DNA from: JBKPNZ01 sp046732895 | GTDB taxonomy: Bacteria > Actinomycetota > Thermoleophilia > Solirubrobacterales > 70-9 | Direction of reading: 5' to 3' | NCBI GenBank assembly: GCA_046732895.1 | Contig: JBKPNZ010000051.1 | Coordinates: forward strand, 1-57,039 | DNA: 57,039 bases | Shown here: piece after piece, positions 16,955-25,641 of the stretch | How the letters are laid out: each line of letters starts with the position of its first letter | How positions within the stretch are numbered: the stretch's first letter is position 1 | Translations under genes and position numbers: made by a program | Notes under the pieces: model-generated | Told to the model about the DNA's origin: nothing | The model's database searches: none | Seen by the model: the letters and a program-made list of their open reading frames with translations, nothing else

Positions 16955-17089
16955 TCAGTAGCGCGCGCCGGGGGTGCCGGGGCCGAAGGGCCACCAGCGG
17001 CGGTGGCCGCACTTGGCGCACCGCCGGAGGAAGCGCGGGGCGCGAGCGCCGCATTTGCGGCAGGTGGCTACCGGCTTGACGACGTGCAT
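16955..17089 (-). CDS. Small zinc-ribbon protein, 44 aa
   Basis: A very short gene read leftward: ATG at 17089 and TGA at 16955-16957. The peptide has two CxxC pairs (C10/C13 and C24/C27), a basic middle, and an aromatic RRWWPFGPG segment near the end. This is a plausible zinc ribbon. Its ATG shares a base with the TGA of the upstream hydrolase (TGATG), a typical translational-coupling arrangement. That, and the clean CxxC spacing, argue that it is real despite its size. The function is unknown; small zinc ribbons often bind nucleic acid or other proteins. Confidence 0.6.
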   Translation of the reverse strand: MHVVKPVATCRKCGARAPRFLRRCAKCGHRRWWPFGPGTPGARY

Positions 17090-17988
17090 CAGCTCTCCGC
17101 CAGCTCGCGCACCCGCTTGATCGCGAGCACAGGCTTCTCGTCGACGATGAAGTGGCCTGAGTCGCGCACCTCCTCGACCACCATGTCGTCGGCGTGGGAT
17201 TCCCAGCCCGGGAGGAACTTCCGCGTGACGAAGCGATCGCGAATCCCGAACACGAGCCGCGTGGGAACGGTGAGGCGGCCCGGCGCGACCTCGCCTCGCC
17301 TCAGGCCGCTGGCCACCGCCCGGAGATAGGAGCGGTAGAGCAGCGTGCTCGCACGCGCCCGATCAGACTCTGTGAACCGGTCGATGTAGATGCGGAGCTC
17401 GTCCTCGTCGAAGGGATCGGAGACGTTGGCGCTCGTGAGGATGTAGCGGGCGAAGCCCCGCCTCGCGCTCCAGGGGCCGAGGCCGGGGGCGGCGTTGACG
17501 ACCGCGTACCAGCTCCGCCAAATCTCGAGCAGGATCGAAGGCGAGCGCGGCGGCCATGGATGGGGTGCGTTGAAGACGAGGGCGCGTTCGATTCGATCCG
17601 GATGCCCAAGGGCGAGCAGGAAGGTGGCGAACCCGCCCCAATCGTGGCCTGCGACCCGCACGCGCTCGATCCCGAGCGCATCGAGCAGCGCGATCTGGTC
17701 GGCCGCAAAGGTCTGTGGATCGTTTCCGCTCACGGGGGCGGCGGTCCAGCCCGAGCCCCGCAGGTCGGGGGCGATCAGCCGGCACTCGCCGCCGAGGACT
17801 TCGAGCACCCGCCGCCACATGAACCAGTGCTGCGGCCAGCCGTGGAGCAGGAGGAGGGGCGGCCCATCGGGCGGGCCGGCCTCGGCGACGTGCACTCGCA
17901 GGCCCGGCAGATCGACGAACCGATGCTCCACGCCTTCGACGCTGGGGATGTCGCTCGCCACGCTCGCCACGAGCGGAGCGTATGTCAC
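17089..17988 (-). CDS. Alpha/beta hydrolase, epoxide hydrolase-like
   Basis: This 299-aa protein has the alpha/beta hydrolase core. The oxyanion-loop motif HGWPQHW is at about 49-55. The nucleophile elbow GHDWGG (Asp116) replaces the usual serine, and the C-terminal histidine lies in DSGHFIVDE. An Asp nucleophile with HGWP is typical of epoxide hydrolases and haloalkane dehalogenases; epoxide hydrolysis is the likelier activity. The start is uncertain: GTG 17988 gives a short extra N-terminus, while GTGs at 17970 and 17961 are also in frame. It is first in a two-gene leftward unit with the small zinc-ribbon gene. Confidence 0.82.
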   Translation of the reverse strand: MTYAPLVASVASDIPSVEGVEHRFVDLPGLRVHVAEAGPPDGPPLLLLHGWPQHWFMWRRVLEVLGGECRLIAPDLRGSGWTAAPVSGNDPQTFAADQIALLDALGIERVRVAGHDWGGFATFLLALGHPDRIERALVFNAPHPWPPRSPSILLEIWRSWYAVVNAAPGLGPWSARRGFARYILTSANVSDPFDEDELRIYIDRFTESDRARASTLLYRSYLRAVASGLRRGEVAPGRLTVPTRLVFGIRDRFVTRKFLPGWESHADDMVVEEVRDSGHFIVDEKPVLAIKRVRELAES

Positions 17989-18030
17989 GCCTTCGTGTGC
18001 GGGATGTGACGGTTTCGGCGCTGCGGTCCC

Positions 18031-18059
18031 TTGTTTCGCGCCGCCGCGACGCCTAGCGT
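18031..18059 (+). promoter_or_regulatory. Promoter for the thpR leader (TTGTTT-N17-TAGCGT)
   Basis: A -35-like TTGTTT (18031-18036) and a -10-like TAGCGT (18054-18059) are 17 nt apart. Transcription would begin near 18066, just before the first hairpin of the leader repeat. That repeat would then form almost the whole 5' untranslated region of thpR. Confidence 0.45.
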
Positions 18060-18073
18060 GCGGAGGTGTCCGG

Positions 18074-18133
18074 CCGAGACACACAGTGTCTCGGCAGCAG
18101 CAGGCAAGGCGGCGTAGCCGCCGCAGGAGATTT
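18074..18133 (+). repeat. Two-hairpin leader repeat, copy C (before thpR)
   Basis: Hairpin 1 is a perfect 9-bp stem (CCGAGACAC 18074-18082 with GTGTCTCGG 18086-18094, 3-nt loop). A 13-nt linker leads to hairpin 2 (GGCGGC 18108-18113 with GCCGCC 18117-18122, loop GTA). The element ends GCAGGAGATTT directly before ATG 18134, so the ribosome-binding site is part of it. Linker and second hairpin match the copies before miaA, the epimerase and the DUF3052 gene; its first stem differs in sequence. Confidence 0.75.
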
Positions 18134-18778
18134 ATGGCGAAAGTGCGACTCGGAAGCCCGCGGGCGCGACTGTTCGTGGCGCTCGATCTGCCTGCTGCCG
18201 TGCGCGGGGGGCTCGAGGCGTGGGGCGCCCGTGAGCTCACCGATCCCGCGCTTCGTCCGGTGGCCCCCGAAGCGCTCCACATCACCCTCTGCTTCCTCGG
18301 CTGGCAGCGCGAGCGCGACGCCGATGCGATCGCCGCCGAGATCGCGGCGGTGGAGCCACGCCCCGCAGCCGTTCGCTTCGAGCCGGACCCGGTGGCGATC
18401 CCACGCGAGCGCAAGGCCAAGCGCCTCTATGCGGTTGATGCCCCCAGCGTCGACACCGACCAGCTGCAGGCCGAGCTCGAGGACCGGCTCGAGGCGGCGC
18501 ACTTCTACAAGCCCGAGAAGCGCCCGTTCTGGTCCCATGTGACGGTCGCGCGGGTGCGCTCCGAGAAGCCGCCCAAGCCGCCGGGAGGCGGGCCCCGGAA
18601 GCGCGGCAAGGGACGCCCGCGGACGGTGGAGCGCCCTCCCGGGCCGCTGCCGAACGAGCTTCTGCGGCCCTTCGGAGCCGTCCGAATCGCTCTCTACCGT
18701 TCCTATCTGCGGCCGGCAGGCGCCGAGTACGTGCCGCTGGCCGGTTTCGAGTTGCCGCAGGGTGAATCCGCGGCCTGA
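18134..18778 (+). CDS. thpR: RNA 2',3'-cyclic phosphodiesterase (2H family)
   Basis: This 214-aa protein is the bacterial 2'-5' RNA ligase-like enzyme, now known as an RNA 2',3'-cyclic phosphodiesterase. The two catalytic HxT motifs are clear: HITLCFLG (H49, T51) and HVTVARVR (H135, T137). Between the second motif and the C-terminus is a Pro/Gly/Lys/Arg-rich insertion (PPKPPGGGPRKRGKGRPRT) that probably forms an exposed basic loop. ATG 18134 follows AGGAGATTT inside the leader repeat. It lies 17 nt upstream of recA, and thpR-recA is a common actinobacterial order. Confidence 0.92.
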   Translation: MAKVRLGSPRARLFVALDLPAAVRGGLEAWGARELTDPALRPVAPEALHITLCFLGWQRERDADAIAAEIAAVEPRPAAVRFEPDPVAIPRERKAKRLYAVDAPSVDTDQLQAELEDRLEAAHFYKPEKRPFWSHVTVARVRSEKPPKPPGGGPRKRGKGRPRTVERPPGPLPNELLRPFGAVRIALYRSYLRPAGAEYVPLAGFELPQGESAA

Positions 18779-18795
18779 ACGAGGTGATGACTTAG

Positions 18796-19956
<1,161 letters not shown>

Positions 19957-19966
19957 GACCGACGAC

Positions 19967-20467
19967 GTGCCGGAACCGGCGTCAAGCGGCTCCGCGGAGC
20001 CGGCCGACCCGGCGCGCGAGGCATTCGAGAAGGCAGTCGGCGCTCTCGGGCAACGCGAGCGCACGGTGGCCGAGCTCGAGTCCTGGCTCGCCGCACGCGG
20101 GTACGAGTCGCACATCGTCGACAGCGCGATCGGGCGCCTGACCGAGATCGGCGAGCTCGACGACGAGCGCTTCGCGCGCCGCTACGCCGAGGACAAGCGC
20201 GAGCTGCGCGGCTGGGGCGCCGAGCGGATCCGGGAAGCGCTCCAGCATCGCGGCGTCGCCCCTGAGCTCATCGACGCAGCGCTGGAGGGTGAGTCGCACG
20301 AGGCCGAGGTCGAGCGCGCCACAGGGCTGCTGGCCCAGCGCGGGCGCGGCTTGGGCGACGAAGCCGACAGGGCGAGCGCCTTGGCGTACCTGACGCGGCG
20401 GGGCTACGACTACGACATCGCCTACGACGCCGTCCGCCGCGCCGAGCGCGGGCAGCAAGCCGCCTGA
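19967..20467 (+). CDS. recX: Regulatory protein RecX
   Basis: RecX binds RecA filaments and limits their activity. This 166-aa protein has the usual helical repeats. The N-terminal RERTVAELESWLAARGY unit is followed by IGRLTEIGELDDERFARRYAED, the family hallmark, and then RGWGAERIREALQHRGV. A final domain has AYLTRRGYDYDIAYDAVRRA. GTG 19967 is 10 nt after the recA stop; a longer frame overlaps recA and is not credible. Close spacing implies co-transcription with recA. Confidence 0.92.
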   Translation: MPEPASSGSAEPADPAREAFEKAVGALGQRERTVAELESWLAARGYESHIVDSAIGRLTEIGELDDERFARRYAEDKRELRGWGAERIREALQHRGVAPELIDAALEGESHEAEVERATGLLAQRGRGLGDEADRASALAYLTRRGYDYDIAYDAVRRAERGQQAA

Positions 20468-20823
20468 CGGCTCGCGCCCACGAGCTTGCGAGTGGATCCG
20501 ATCGGCTCTACGATCCATGAGCGGCCGGTGGCCGCCTGATGACACGAATGACCAGCTGATCACCAGCTTTGAGAACCACAACCACTTACTTCGACGGACT
20601 TAGGGGCTTCGCCGAGTGCGGGAGGGAAGCCACGTAGGGCATCGCCTCGCTGAACGGTGAGCTTCGACTCCGCCCGGGCGTTCACGTCCGCGGCGGCAGG
20701 GCTAGCGATTGCAGGACAAGCGTGCATCCGGCGGCGCCCGTCGCGGACACCAAGTCGGTGCCCGGATAAGTGAGATAGCGAGGCAACTGGCCGGGTCACT
20801 CGCCGGGCCAGGGAGAGGAAGCG
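20468..20823 (+). other. 356-nt gene-free region before rny
   Basis: No credible gene is visible here. It holds a 6-bp hairpin GCGGCC-GGT-GGCCGC (20521-20535) soon after recX. There is a direct repeat of ACCAGCT (20551-20557 and 20562-20568). Another hairpin (CTGGCC 20787-20792 with GGCCAG 20806-20811) ends where the rny ribosome-binding stretch GGGAGAGGAAG starts. The length suggests a structured 5' leader or a small RNA. I compared it by eye with cobalamin, c-di-AMP and RNase P RNA hallmarks and saw no match. Confidence 0.4.
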
Positions 20824-22239
20824 ATGGGCGAACGCGCGCTGTGGTTGCCGTGGCGACGCCAACCCGCTGCGTCCGGCGAGCGCCGGGCTCCAGAGGCCCA
20901 GCCGCCGAAGGTGACGGGGGATGAGCTTCAGGCCCGCCGCGAGGAGATCGCGCGAATGGAGGAGCGGGCGCTTCGCGAGGCCCACTCGCTCGAGGTGCAG
21001 CGCGGAGAGCTGGAGCGCCGCGAACAGGCCCTCCTCGACCGCGAGCGCAACCTCGAGCAGCAGATCGAGGAGCTGAAGCGAGCCAAGCGGGTGCAGCGCC
21101 TGGAGCTCGAGAAGATCTCGGGCCTCAGCGCCGCGCAGGCCCGTCAGCTGCTTGTCGCCGAGGTCGAGCAGGAGGCGCGCCACCAAGCCGGCGTGCGCCT
21201 GCGCCAGATCGAGGAGGAGACCAAGCGGGACGCCGAGCGGCGAGCGCGGAGCATCCTCTCGGTCGCGATGCAGCGCCTGGCGGCGACGCACGCCAGCGAG
21301 AGCACGACCAGGCTCGTGGAACTGCCGAACGACGAGATGAAGGGCCGGATCATCGGGCGCGACGGCCGCAACATTCGCGCGCTCGAGAAGCTGACCGGGG
21401 TGGACGTGATCATCGACGAAACCCCGTCGGCGGTCGTTCTGTCGAGCTTCGACGGCGTGCGTCGCGAAACGGCGCGCCTGACGCTCGAGCGCCTGATCGC
21501 CGACGGGCGCATCCATCCGGCCCTGATCGAGGAGACCTACTCCCAGGTCCAGGACGAGATCGCCGCGCGGGTCATAGAAGAGGGCGAGCGCGCCGCGCTC
21601 GACGCCAGGGTACACAGCCTCGATCCTGAGGTCGTGGCCCTCCTCGGGCAGCTTCGGTTCCGCACGAGCTACGGCCAGAACGTCCTCGACCACCTCGTCG
21701 AGACGGCGAACCTCGCGGCGATCATGGCGGAGGAGCTGGGCGCTTCCGTCGAGACCGCCAGGCGGGCGGCGCTGCTTCACGACATCGGCAAGGCGGTCAC
21801 GCACGAGGTCGAAGGCCCGCACGCGCTGATCGGCGGGCGAATCGCCCGCCGCCATGGCGAGTCCGAAGCGGTCGCCCATGCAATGGAGGCGCATCACGCC
21901 GAGGTCGAGCCGCGCACCGTCGAGGCGGTCATCGTCCAGGCGGCCGACGCCCTCTCGGGCGCGCGCCCCGGTGCGCGGGGTGACTCTCTCGAGGAGTACG
22001 TCGAGCGACTCCGCGACCTCGAGGAGATCGCGCAGCGCTACGACGGCGTCGAGCGCGTGTTCGCCATGCGGGCGGGGCGCGAGATCCGCGTGATCGTCGA
22101 TCCAGGCGAGATCGACGACGAGCGCGCGGCCGTCATTTCGCACGAGATCGCTGCGGCGATCGAGAAGGAGATGGAATACCCGGGCCGGATCAAGATCACC
22201 GTGATCCGCGAAAGCCGCTCCACGTCATACGCCAGCTAG
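20824..22239 (+). CDS. rny: Ribonuclease Y without membrane anchor
   Basis: RNase Y is an endoribonuclease that initiates mRNA turnover. This 471-aa protein has a long charged coiled coil (about 38-150), a KH domain with KGRIIGRDGRNIRALE (about 173-230), and an HD domain with catalytic HDIGK (H319-D320). The VIRESRSTSYAS tail closes it. Family members are usually about 520 aa and start with a hydrophobic membrane helix. Here the N-terminus (MGERALWLPWRRQPAASGE) is not hydrophobic enough for that. The frame upstream of ATG 20824 is blocked by a stop at 20776-20778 with no earlier usable start, so the anchor is really absent. The ribosome-binding site is strong. Confidence 0.93.
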   Translation: MGERALWLPWRRQPAASGERRAPEAQPPKVTGDELQARREEIARMEERALREAHSLEVQRGELERREQALLDRERNLEQQIEELKRAKRVQRLELEKISGLSAAQARQLLVAEVEQEARHQAGVRLRQIEEETKRDAERRARSILSVAMQRLAATHASESTTRLVELPNDEMKGRIIGRDGRNIRALEKLTGVDVIIDETPSAVVLSSFDGVRRETARLTLERLIADGRIHPALIEETYSQVQDEIAARVIEEGERAALDARVHSLDPEVVALLGQLRFRTSYGQNVLDHLVETANLAAIMAEELGASVETARRAALLHDIGKAVTHEVEGPHALIGGRIARRHGESEAVAHAMEAHHAEVEPRTVEAVIVQAADALSGARPGARGDSLEEYVERLRDLEEIAQRYDGVERVFAMRAGREIRVIVDPGEIDDERAAVISHEIAAAIEKEMEYPGRIKITVIRESRSTSYAS

Positions 22240-22241
22240 CG

Positions 22242-22247
22242 TAGGAT
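22242..22247 (+). promoter_or_regulatory. -10-like TAGGAT, 9 nt before the cytochrome c gene
   Basis: The hexamer lies in the 17-nt spacer between rny and the next ATG (22257). The spacing fits a leaderless start. Confidence 0.45.
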
Positions 22248-22256
22248 CGCGCCCGC

Positions 22257-22886
22257 ATGAATGACACCGTCTTCTACGCCGTGGGGCTTTGCCTGGTCGC
22301 GGTGGCCCTCATCACGTCGTTCGTGGGCCTGCGCTATGACAAGTTCCCAGGCTCGCGCGGCATCCAGCTCGCGGGAATCCTGCTCTTCGTCCTACTGGTC
22401 GGCGCGAGCATGACGTTCGCCTGGCGCAACGCCGAGGACGAGCAGGCCACGCGCGACGCCGAGCAGGCGTCAGGAGAGCTGCCGACGCCGGCCGAGGTGG
22501 ACGCGGCGGAGGCGTCCGGCGAGTCTGTAGGCGAGGAGGAGCAGCAGGCGGAGACAACGAGCACGAGCACCGGAGCCACGAGCACGACCCAGACCACCAC
22601 CACCGCCGCCTCGGCGGACGGCGCGAAGCTCTTCGTGGATCAGGGCTGCTCCAGCTGCCACACGCTGAAGGCCGCGAACGCCACCGGCACGACCGGCCCC
22701 GACCTGGACGCCGTGCTCAAGGGCAAGCCCCCGAGCTTCATCGAAACCTCGATCGTCGACCCTAACGCCGAGATCGCGAAGGGCTATCCACCCGACGTCA
22801 TGCCCCAGAACTTCGGCACGACCTTGAGCCAGGACGAGATCAACGCGCTCGTCCAGTATCTGGTCCAGAGCACCTCGGGCAAGTAG
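22257..22886 (+). CDS. Membrane-anchored c-type cytochrome
   Basis: This 209-aa protein has two N-terminal membrane segments (VGLCLVAVALITSFVGLRY and IQLAGILLFVLLVGASMTFA). A low-complexity Glu/Ala/Ser/Thr linker (about 60-122) follows, then one C-terminal cytochrome c domain. Heme is attached through CSSCH (C131, C134, H135), and Met182 in DVMPQNF is the likely sixth ligand. The domain should face outside. The layout resembles the cytochrome c part fused to cytochrome oxidase subunit II, but the copper-binding domain is missing. It may carry electrons to an oxidase encoded elsewhere. Confidence 0.85.
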   Translation: MNDTVFYAVGLCLVAVALITSFVGLRYDKFPGSRGIQLAGILLFVLLVGASMTFAWRNAEDEQATRDAEQASGELPTPAEVDAAEASGESVGEEEQQAETTSTSTGATSTTQTTTTAASADGAKLFVDQGCSSCHTLKAANATGTTGPDLDAVLKGKPPSFIETSIVDPNAEIAKGYPPDVMPQNFGTTLSQDEINALVQYLVQSTSGK

Positions 22887-22927
22887 CGCCGTCTCGGTCA
22901 GCCCGTTCTGAGCCTCACCGCCGACGG

Positions 22928-22933
22928 TACCCT
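22928..22933 (+). promoter_or_regulatory. -10-like TACCCT, 10 nt before miaB
   Basis: The hexamer is followed by CTGGGGTTGC and ATG 22944. Transcription would start close to the start codon. Confidence 0.4.
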
Positions 22934-22943
22934 CTGGGGTTGC

Positions 22944-24266
22944 ATGAGCGGCAAGCGCTTTCACGTGACGACGTTCGGGTGTCAGATGAACGAGCACGAC
23001 TCCGAGCGCATGAAGGGAATGCTCAGCTCGCTGGGCTACGAGGAGGCGCGGGAGCGGTCCGAGGCCGACCTGATCCTGTTCAACACCTGCTCCATCCGGG
23101 AGTCCGCCGACAGCCGGTTCATCGCCCATCTGGGCGAAGCCAAGCGCCTGAAGACCGAGGAGCCCGATCGGGTGGTCGGCGTCGGCGGCTGCTGGGCGCA
23201 GTCGGTCAAGGACGAGGTCTTCGATCGGTTCCCGTTCGTCGACGTCGCCTTCGGCCCGGGGCAGATTCACAGGCTTGCCGAGTTCCTGACCCAGGACTCG
23301 CTGACCGCTCAGGGCTACTTCGAGTTCGAGGACTTCTCCGGCCACCTCCCCGCCAAGCGCGAGCGGGAGTTCCAGGCCTGGGTGCAGATCTCCCAGGGCT
23401 GCAACTGCCGCTGCTCCTATTGCATCGTTCCCTCAACCAGGGGGCGGGAGCAGAGCCGCGACCCAGACGAGCTGGCCGCCGAGGTCGAGCGCCTTGCCGC
23501 TGACGGCGTGAGCGAGGTCACCCTCCTCGGCCAGAACGTCAACAGCTATGGGCGTGACCTGCCGAAGGACGTGCGCATCCGCTTCTCGGACCTCCTTGCC
23601 CGAATCGACGCGGTGGACGGGATCAAGCGCATCCGCTACACAAGCCCGCACCCCAAGGACATGCGCGAGGACGTGATCCGCGCTCACGCAGAGCTGCCGG
23701 CGCTCTGCGAGCACATCCACCTGCCGCTTCAGTCCGGATCCAGTCGGGTCCTGAAGGCAATGCGGCGCACCTACAACCGCCAGCGCTACATGGATCGCGT
23801 CGCGCTCGTCCGCGAGCACGTGCCCGATTGCGCGATCACCACGGACATCATCGTCGGCTTTCCCGGCGAGACCGAGGCCGAGTTCGCCGAGACGCTGGAG
23901 GTCGTTGATGAGGTCGGCTATGACGGCGCGTTCACGTTCATCTTCTCGCCGCGACGTGGAACGGAGGCGGCAGAGCTCGACGGACAGCTCTCGCACGGCG
24001 TGAAGCGGGAGCGCATGGAGCGACTCGTGGAGCTCGTGCAGCGCCGTGCTCGCGAGCGCTCACAGCGCTTCGTCGGGCGAACGCTCGACGTCCTCGTGGA
24101 GGGCCCCAGCCGGACCGACCCATCTCGCGTTCGCGGCCGCACCCGCCACAACAAGACCGTGAACTTCGAGGGCACCGCCGGCCCGGGTGAGTTCGTCCAG
24201 GTGGAGATCACGAGCGCCACCTCGACCACCCTCGCCGGGCACGAGCGCCTGCTGTCCAGAGTATGA
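22944..24266 (+). CDS. miaB: tRNA-2-methylthio-N6-dimethylallyladenosine synthase
   Basis: MiaB is a radical-SAM enzyme that adds a methylthio group to i6A37 of tRNA, the product of MiaA. The 440-aa protein has the N-terminal cluster cysteines C13, C49 and C83. The radical-SAM triad is C153, C157 and C160 in CNCRCSYC. The GQNVNSYG motif and a C-terminal TRAM domain (VLVEGPSRTDPSRVRGRTRH) are present. MiaA follows after 64 nt that are entirely a two-hairpin leader repeat. ATG 22944 has a TACCCT hexamer 10 nt upstream. Confidence 0.96.
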   Translation: MSGKRFHVTTFGCQMNEHDSERMKGMLSSLGYEEARERSEADLILFNTCSIRESADSRFIAHLGEAKRLKTEEPDRVVGVGGCWAQSVKDEVFDRFPFVDVAFGPGQIHRLAEFLTQDSLTAQGYFEFEDFSGHLPAKREREFQAWVQISQGCNCRCSYCIVPSTRGREQSRDPDELAAEVERLAADGVSEVTLLGQNVNSYGRDLPKDVRIRFSDLLARIDAVDGIKRIRYTSPHPKDMREDVIRAHAELPALCEHIHLPLQSGSSRVLKAMRRTYNRQRYMDRVALVREHVPDCAITTDIIVGFPGETEAEFAETLEVVDEVGYDGAFTFIFSPRRGTEAAELDGQLSHGVKRERMERLVELVQRRARERSQRFVGRTLDVLVEGPSRTDPSRVRGRTRHNKTVNFEGTAGPGEFVQVEITSATSTTLAGHERLLSRV

Positions 24267-24267
24267 G

Positions 24268-24330
24268 CGTGAGGGGCTTTAGCCCCGAAAGCAGCGTGTC
24301 AGGCCGCCGCAGGCGGCCGCAAGAGATGCC
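24268..24330 (+). repeat. Two-hairpin leader repeat, copy A (before miaA)
   Basis: Hairpin 1 pairs GGGGC (24273-24277) with GCCCC (24282-24286), loop TTTA. The linker has CGAAAGCAGCGTGTCA. Hairpin 2 pairs GGCCGCC (24302-24308) with GGCGGCC (24312-24318), loop GCA. It ends GCAAGAGATGCC before TTG 24331. It fills the miaB-miaA gap almost exactly and aligns along its whole length with copy B near 30.2 kb. Confidence 0.8.
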
Positions 24331-25215
24331 TTGAAGCTGGTCGCGGTCTTCGGGCCGACGGCGGTCGGCAAGACCGGCGTCGCCATCGCACTGGCCGAGC
24401 TCCTGCGCGAGCGCGGCGAGGACCCGGTTGCGATCTCGTGCGATGCGATCCAGGTCTATCAGGGCCTCGAGATCCTCAGCGGGGCCGCTACGACCGAGGA
24501 GCGGGGCCGCCTGGAGCATCGTCTGCTCCGCTTCGTCCCGATCGACGGCGAGTTCAGCGCCGGCCGTTTCGCCAGCCTTGCCCATGCGGAGATCGATCAG
24601 CTGATTGCAGAGGGCCGCCGCCCGCTCGTAGTTGGGGGCACGGGGCTCTACCTGCGGGCCGCCCTCTCGGAGCTCGATCTGCGTCCCCCGGTCCCCGCTG
24701 AGTTGAGAGAGGAGGTGGAGCGAGAGCTGGCCGAGCGCGGCCCGGCTTCCATGCATGCGGAGCTCGACCCGGACCTGGCGCGCACCGTCCACCCGAACGA
24801 CCGCAAGCGGATCGCCCGCCTGACGGAGCTCCAGCGGGCCGGCATCGCGCCTCCACGTGGCTCGGAGGGCCTCTGGACGGCCAGCCTGCGGCACGCAGGG
24901 CTCCTCGTCGGCCTGGTGGTCGACCGAGATGAGCTCGCCAGCCGGATCGAGCGGCGCGTCGACGCGATGTTCGACGCCGGGGTCGTGGAGGAGGTGCGCA
25001 GGGCGGACAGGGCGGGGGCATCCCGCACCGCGCGCGCCGCCCTTGGGTTTGAGCAGGTCCTGGCCGGCGACCGGGAGGCCATGAAGTCAGCCCACCGAGC
25101 CTACGCCCGGCGCCAGCTCACCTGGATGCGAAGGATGGCGGGCGTCGAGCTGATCGATCGCAGCGGCCGCTCCGACGAGGACGTGGCGCGGCAGATCGCC
25201 GCAAACCTCGACTGA
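24331..25215 (+). CDS. miaA: tRNA dimethylallyltransferase
   Basis: MiaA transfers a dimethylallyl group to A37 of tRNAs reading UNN codons, the substrate for MiaB. The 294-aa length is standard. Motifs are the P-loop GPTAVGKT (8-15), SCDAIQVYQGLEI (variant of the family SADSxQVY), VGGTGLYLRA, and ARAALGFEQVLAGD with RAYARRQLTWMRR. TTG 24331 gives MKLVAVFGPTAVGKT, the expected N-terminus, and it sits directly at the end of the leader repeat. No other start is usable without losing the P-loop. Confidence 0.95.
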   Translation: MKLVAVFGPTAVGKTGVAIALAELLRERGEDPVAISCDAIQVYQGLEILSGAATTEERGRLEHRLLRFVPIDGEFSAGRFASLAHAEIDQLIAEGRRPLVVGGTGLYLRAALSELDLRPPVPAELREEVERELAERGPASMHAELDPDLARTVHPNDRKRIARLTELQRAGIAPPRGSEGLWTASLRHAGLLVGLVVDRDELASRIERRVDAMFDAGVVEEVRRADRAGASRTARAALGFEQVLAGDREAMKSAHRAYARRQLTWMRRMAGVELIDRSGRSDEDVARQIAANLD

Positions 25216-25227
25216 GATACTCGCGCT

Positions 25228-25632
25228 GTGTCTGAGGTCGAGCGAGTCATCAGGGAGACCAGTGACGCCTGGAACTCGAACGACTGGTCGCGCTTCGAGG
25301 AGCTCTGGGCTGCGGACGCCGAGATCGTTCCGCCGCCGATCTGGCCGGAGGCGGGGAGGTTTCAGGGCCGCGCCGCGGTGCGCGCCGAGTTCGAGCGGCT
25401 GAAGGAATCGTGGGCGTCGGACCAGCTCCAGATGCTCTCGTTGGAGTCCGAGGGCAACCACGCGCTCGCTCGCGTCCGCTGGGTCGGCGCGGGCCAGGCA
25501 AGCGGCCTGCCGCTCGACCTCATGGTCTGGTTCGTGGCGGAGGTGCGCGAGGGACGAAATCAGCGCGTCGAGTACTTCCTCGGTGAGGACGAAGCACGGC
25601 GTGCATTCGAGACAGCTACGGCGCAGCATTAG
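25228..25632 (+). CDS. SnoaL-like/NTF2-fold protein
   Basis: This 134-aa protein has the typical SnoaL start, VIRETSDAWNSNDWSRFEELW, followed by AEIVPPPIWPEAGRFQGRAA and a strand-rich C-terminal half. NTF2-fold proteins of this kind include isomerases, hydrolases and many of unknown function, so no reaction is assigned. It starts at GTG 25228, 12 nt after miaA, and ends 9 nt before dapF. It is therefore part of the miaB-miaA-dapF stretch, probably without a functional link. Confidence 0.75.
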   Translation: MSEVERVIRETSDAWNSNDWSRFEELWAADAEIVPPPIWPEAGRFQGRAAVRAEFERLKESWASDQLQMLSLESEGNHALARVRWVGAGQASGLPLDLMVWFVAEVREGRNQRVEYFLGEDEARRAFETATAQH

Positions 25633-25635
25633 GGT
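25630..25635 (+). promoter_or_regulatory. -10-like TAGGGT, 6 nt before dapF
   Basis: The hexamer begins on the TAG stop of the preceding gene and is followed by CTCCGC and GTG 25642. Confidence 0.35.
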
Positions 25636-25641
25636 CTCCGC

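Noticed and set aside
18700..18795. LexA/SOS box immediately upstream of recA
   Set aside because: Only one GAAC half-site is present and no GAAC-N4-GTTC palindrome was found.
20468..20823. Known riboswitch or RNase P RNA in the spacer before rny
   Set aside because: Hallmark boxes of cobalamin, c-di-AMP and RNase P RNAs were not seen by eye. A covariance search would be decisive.
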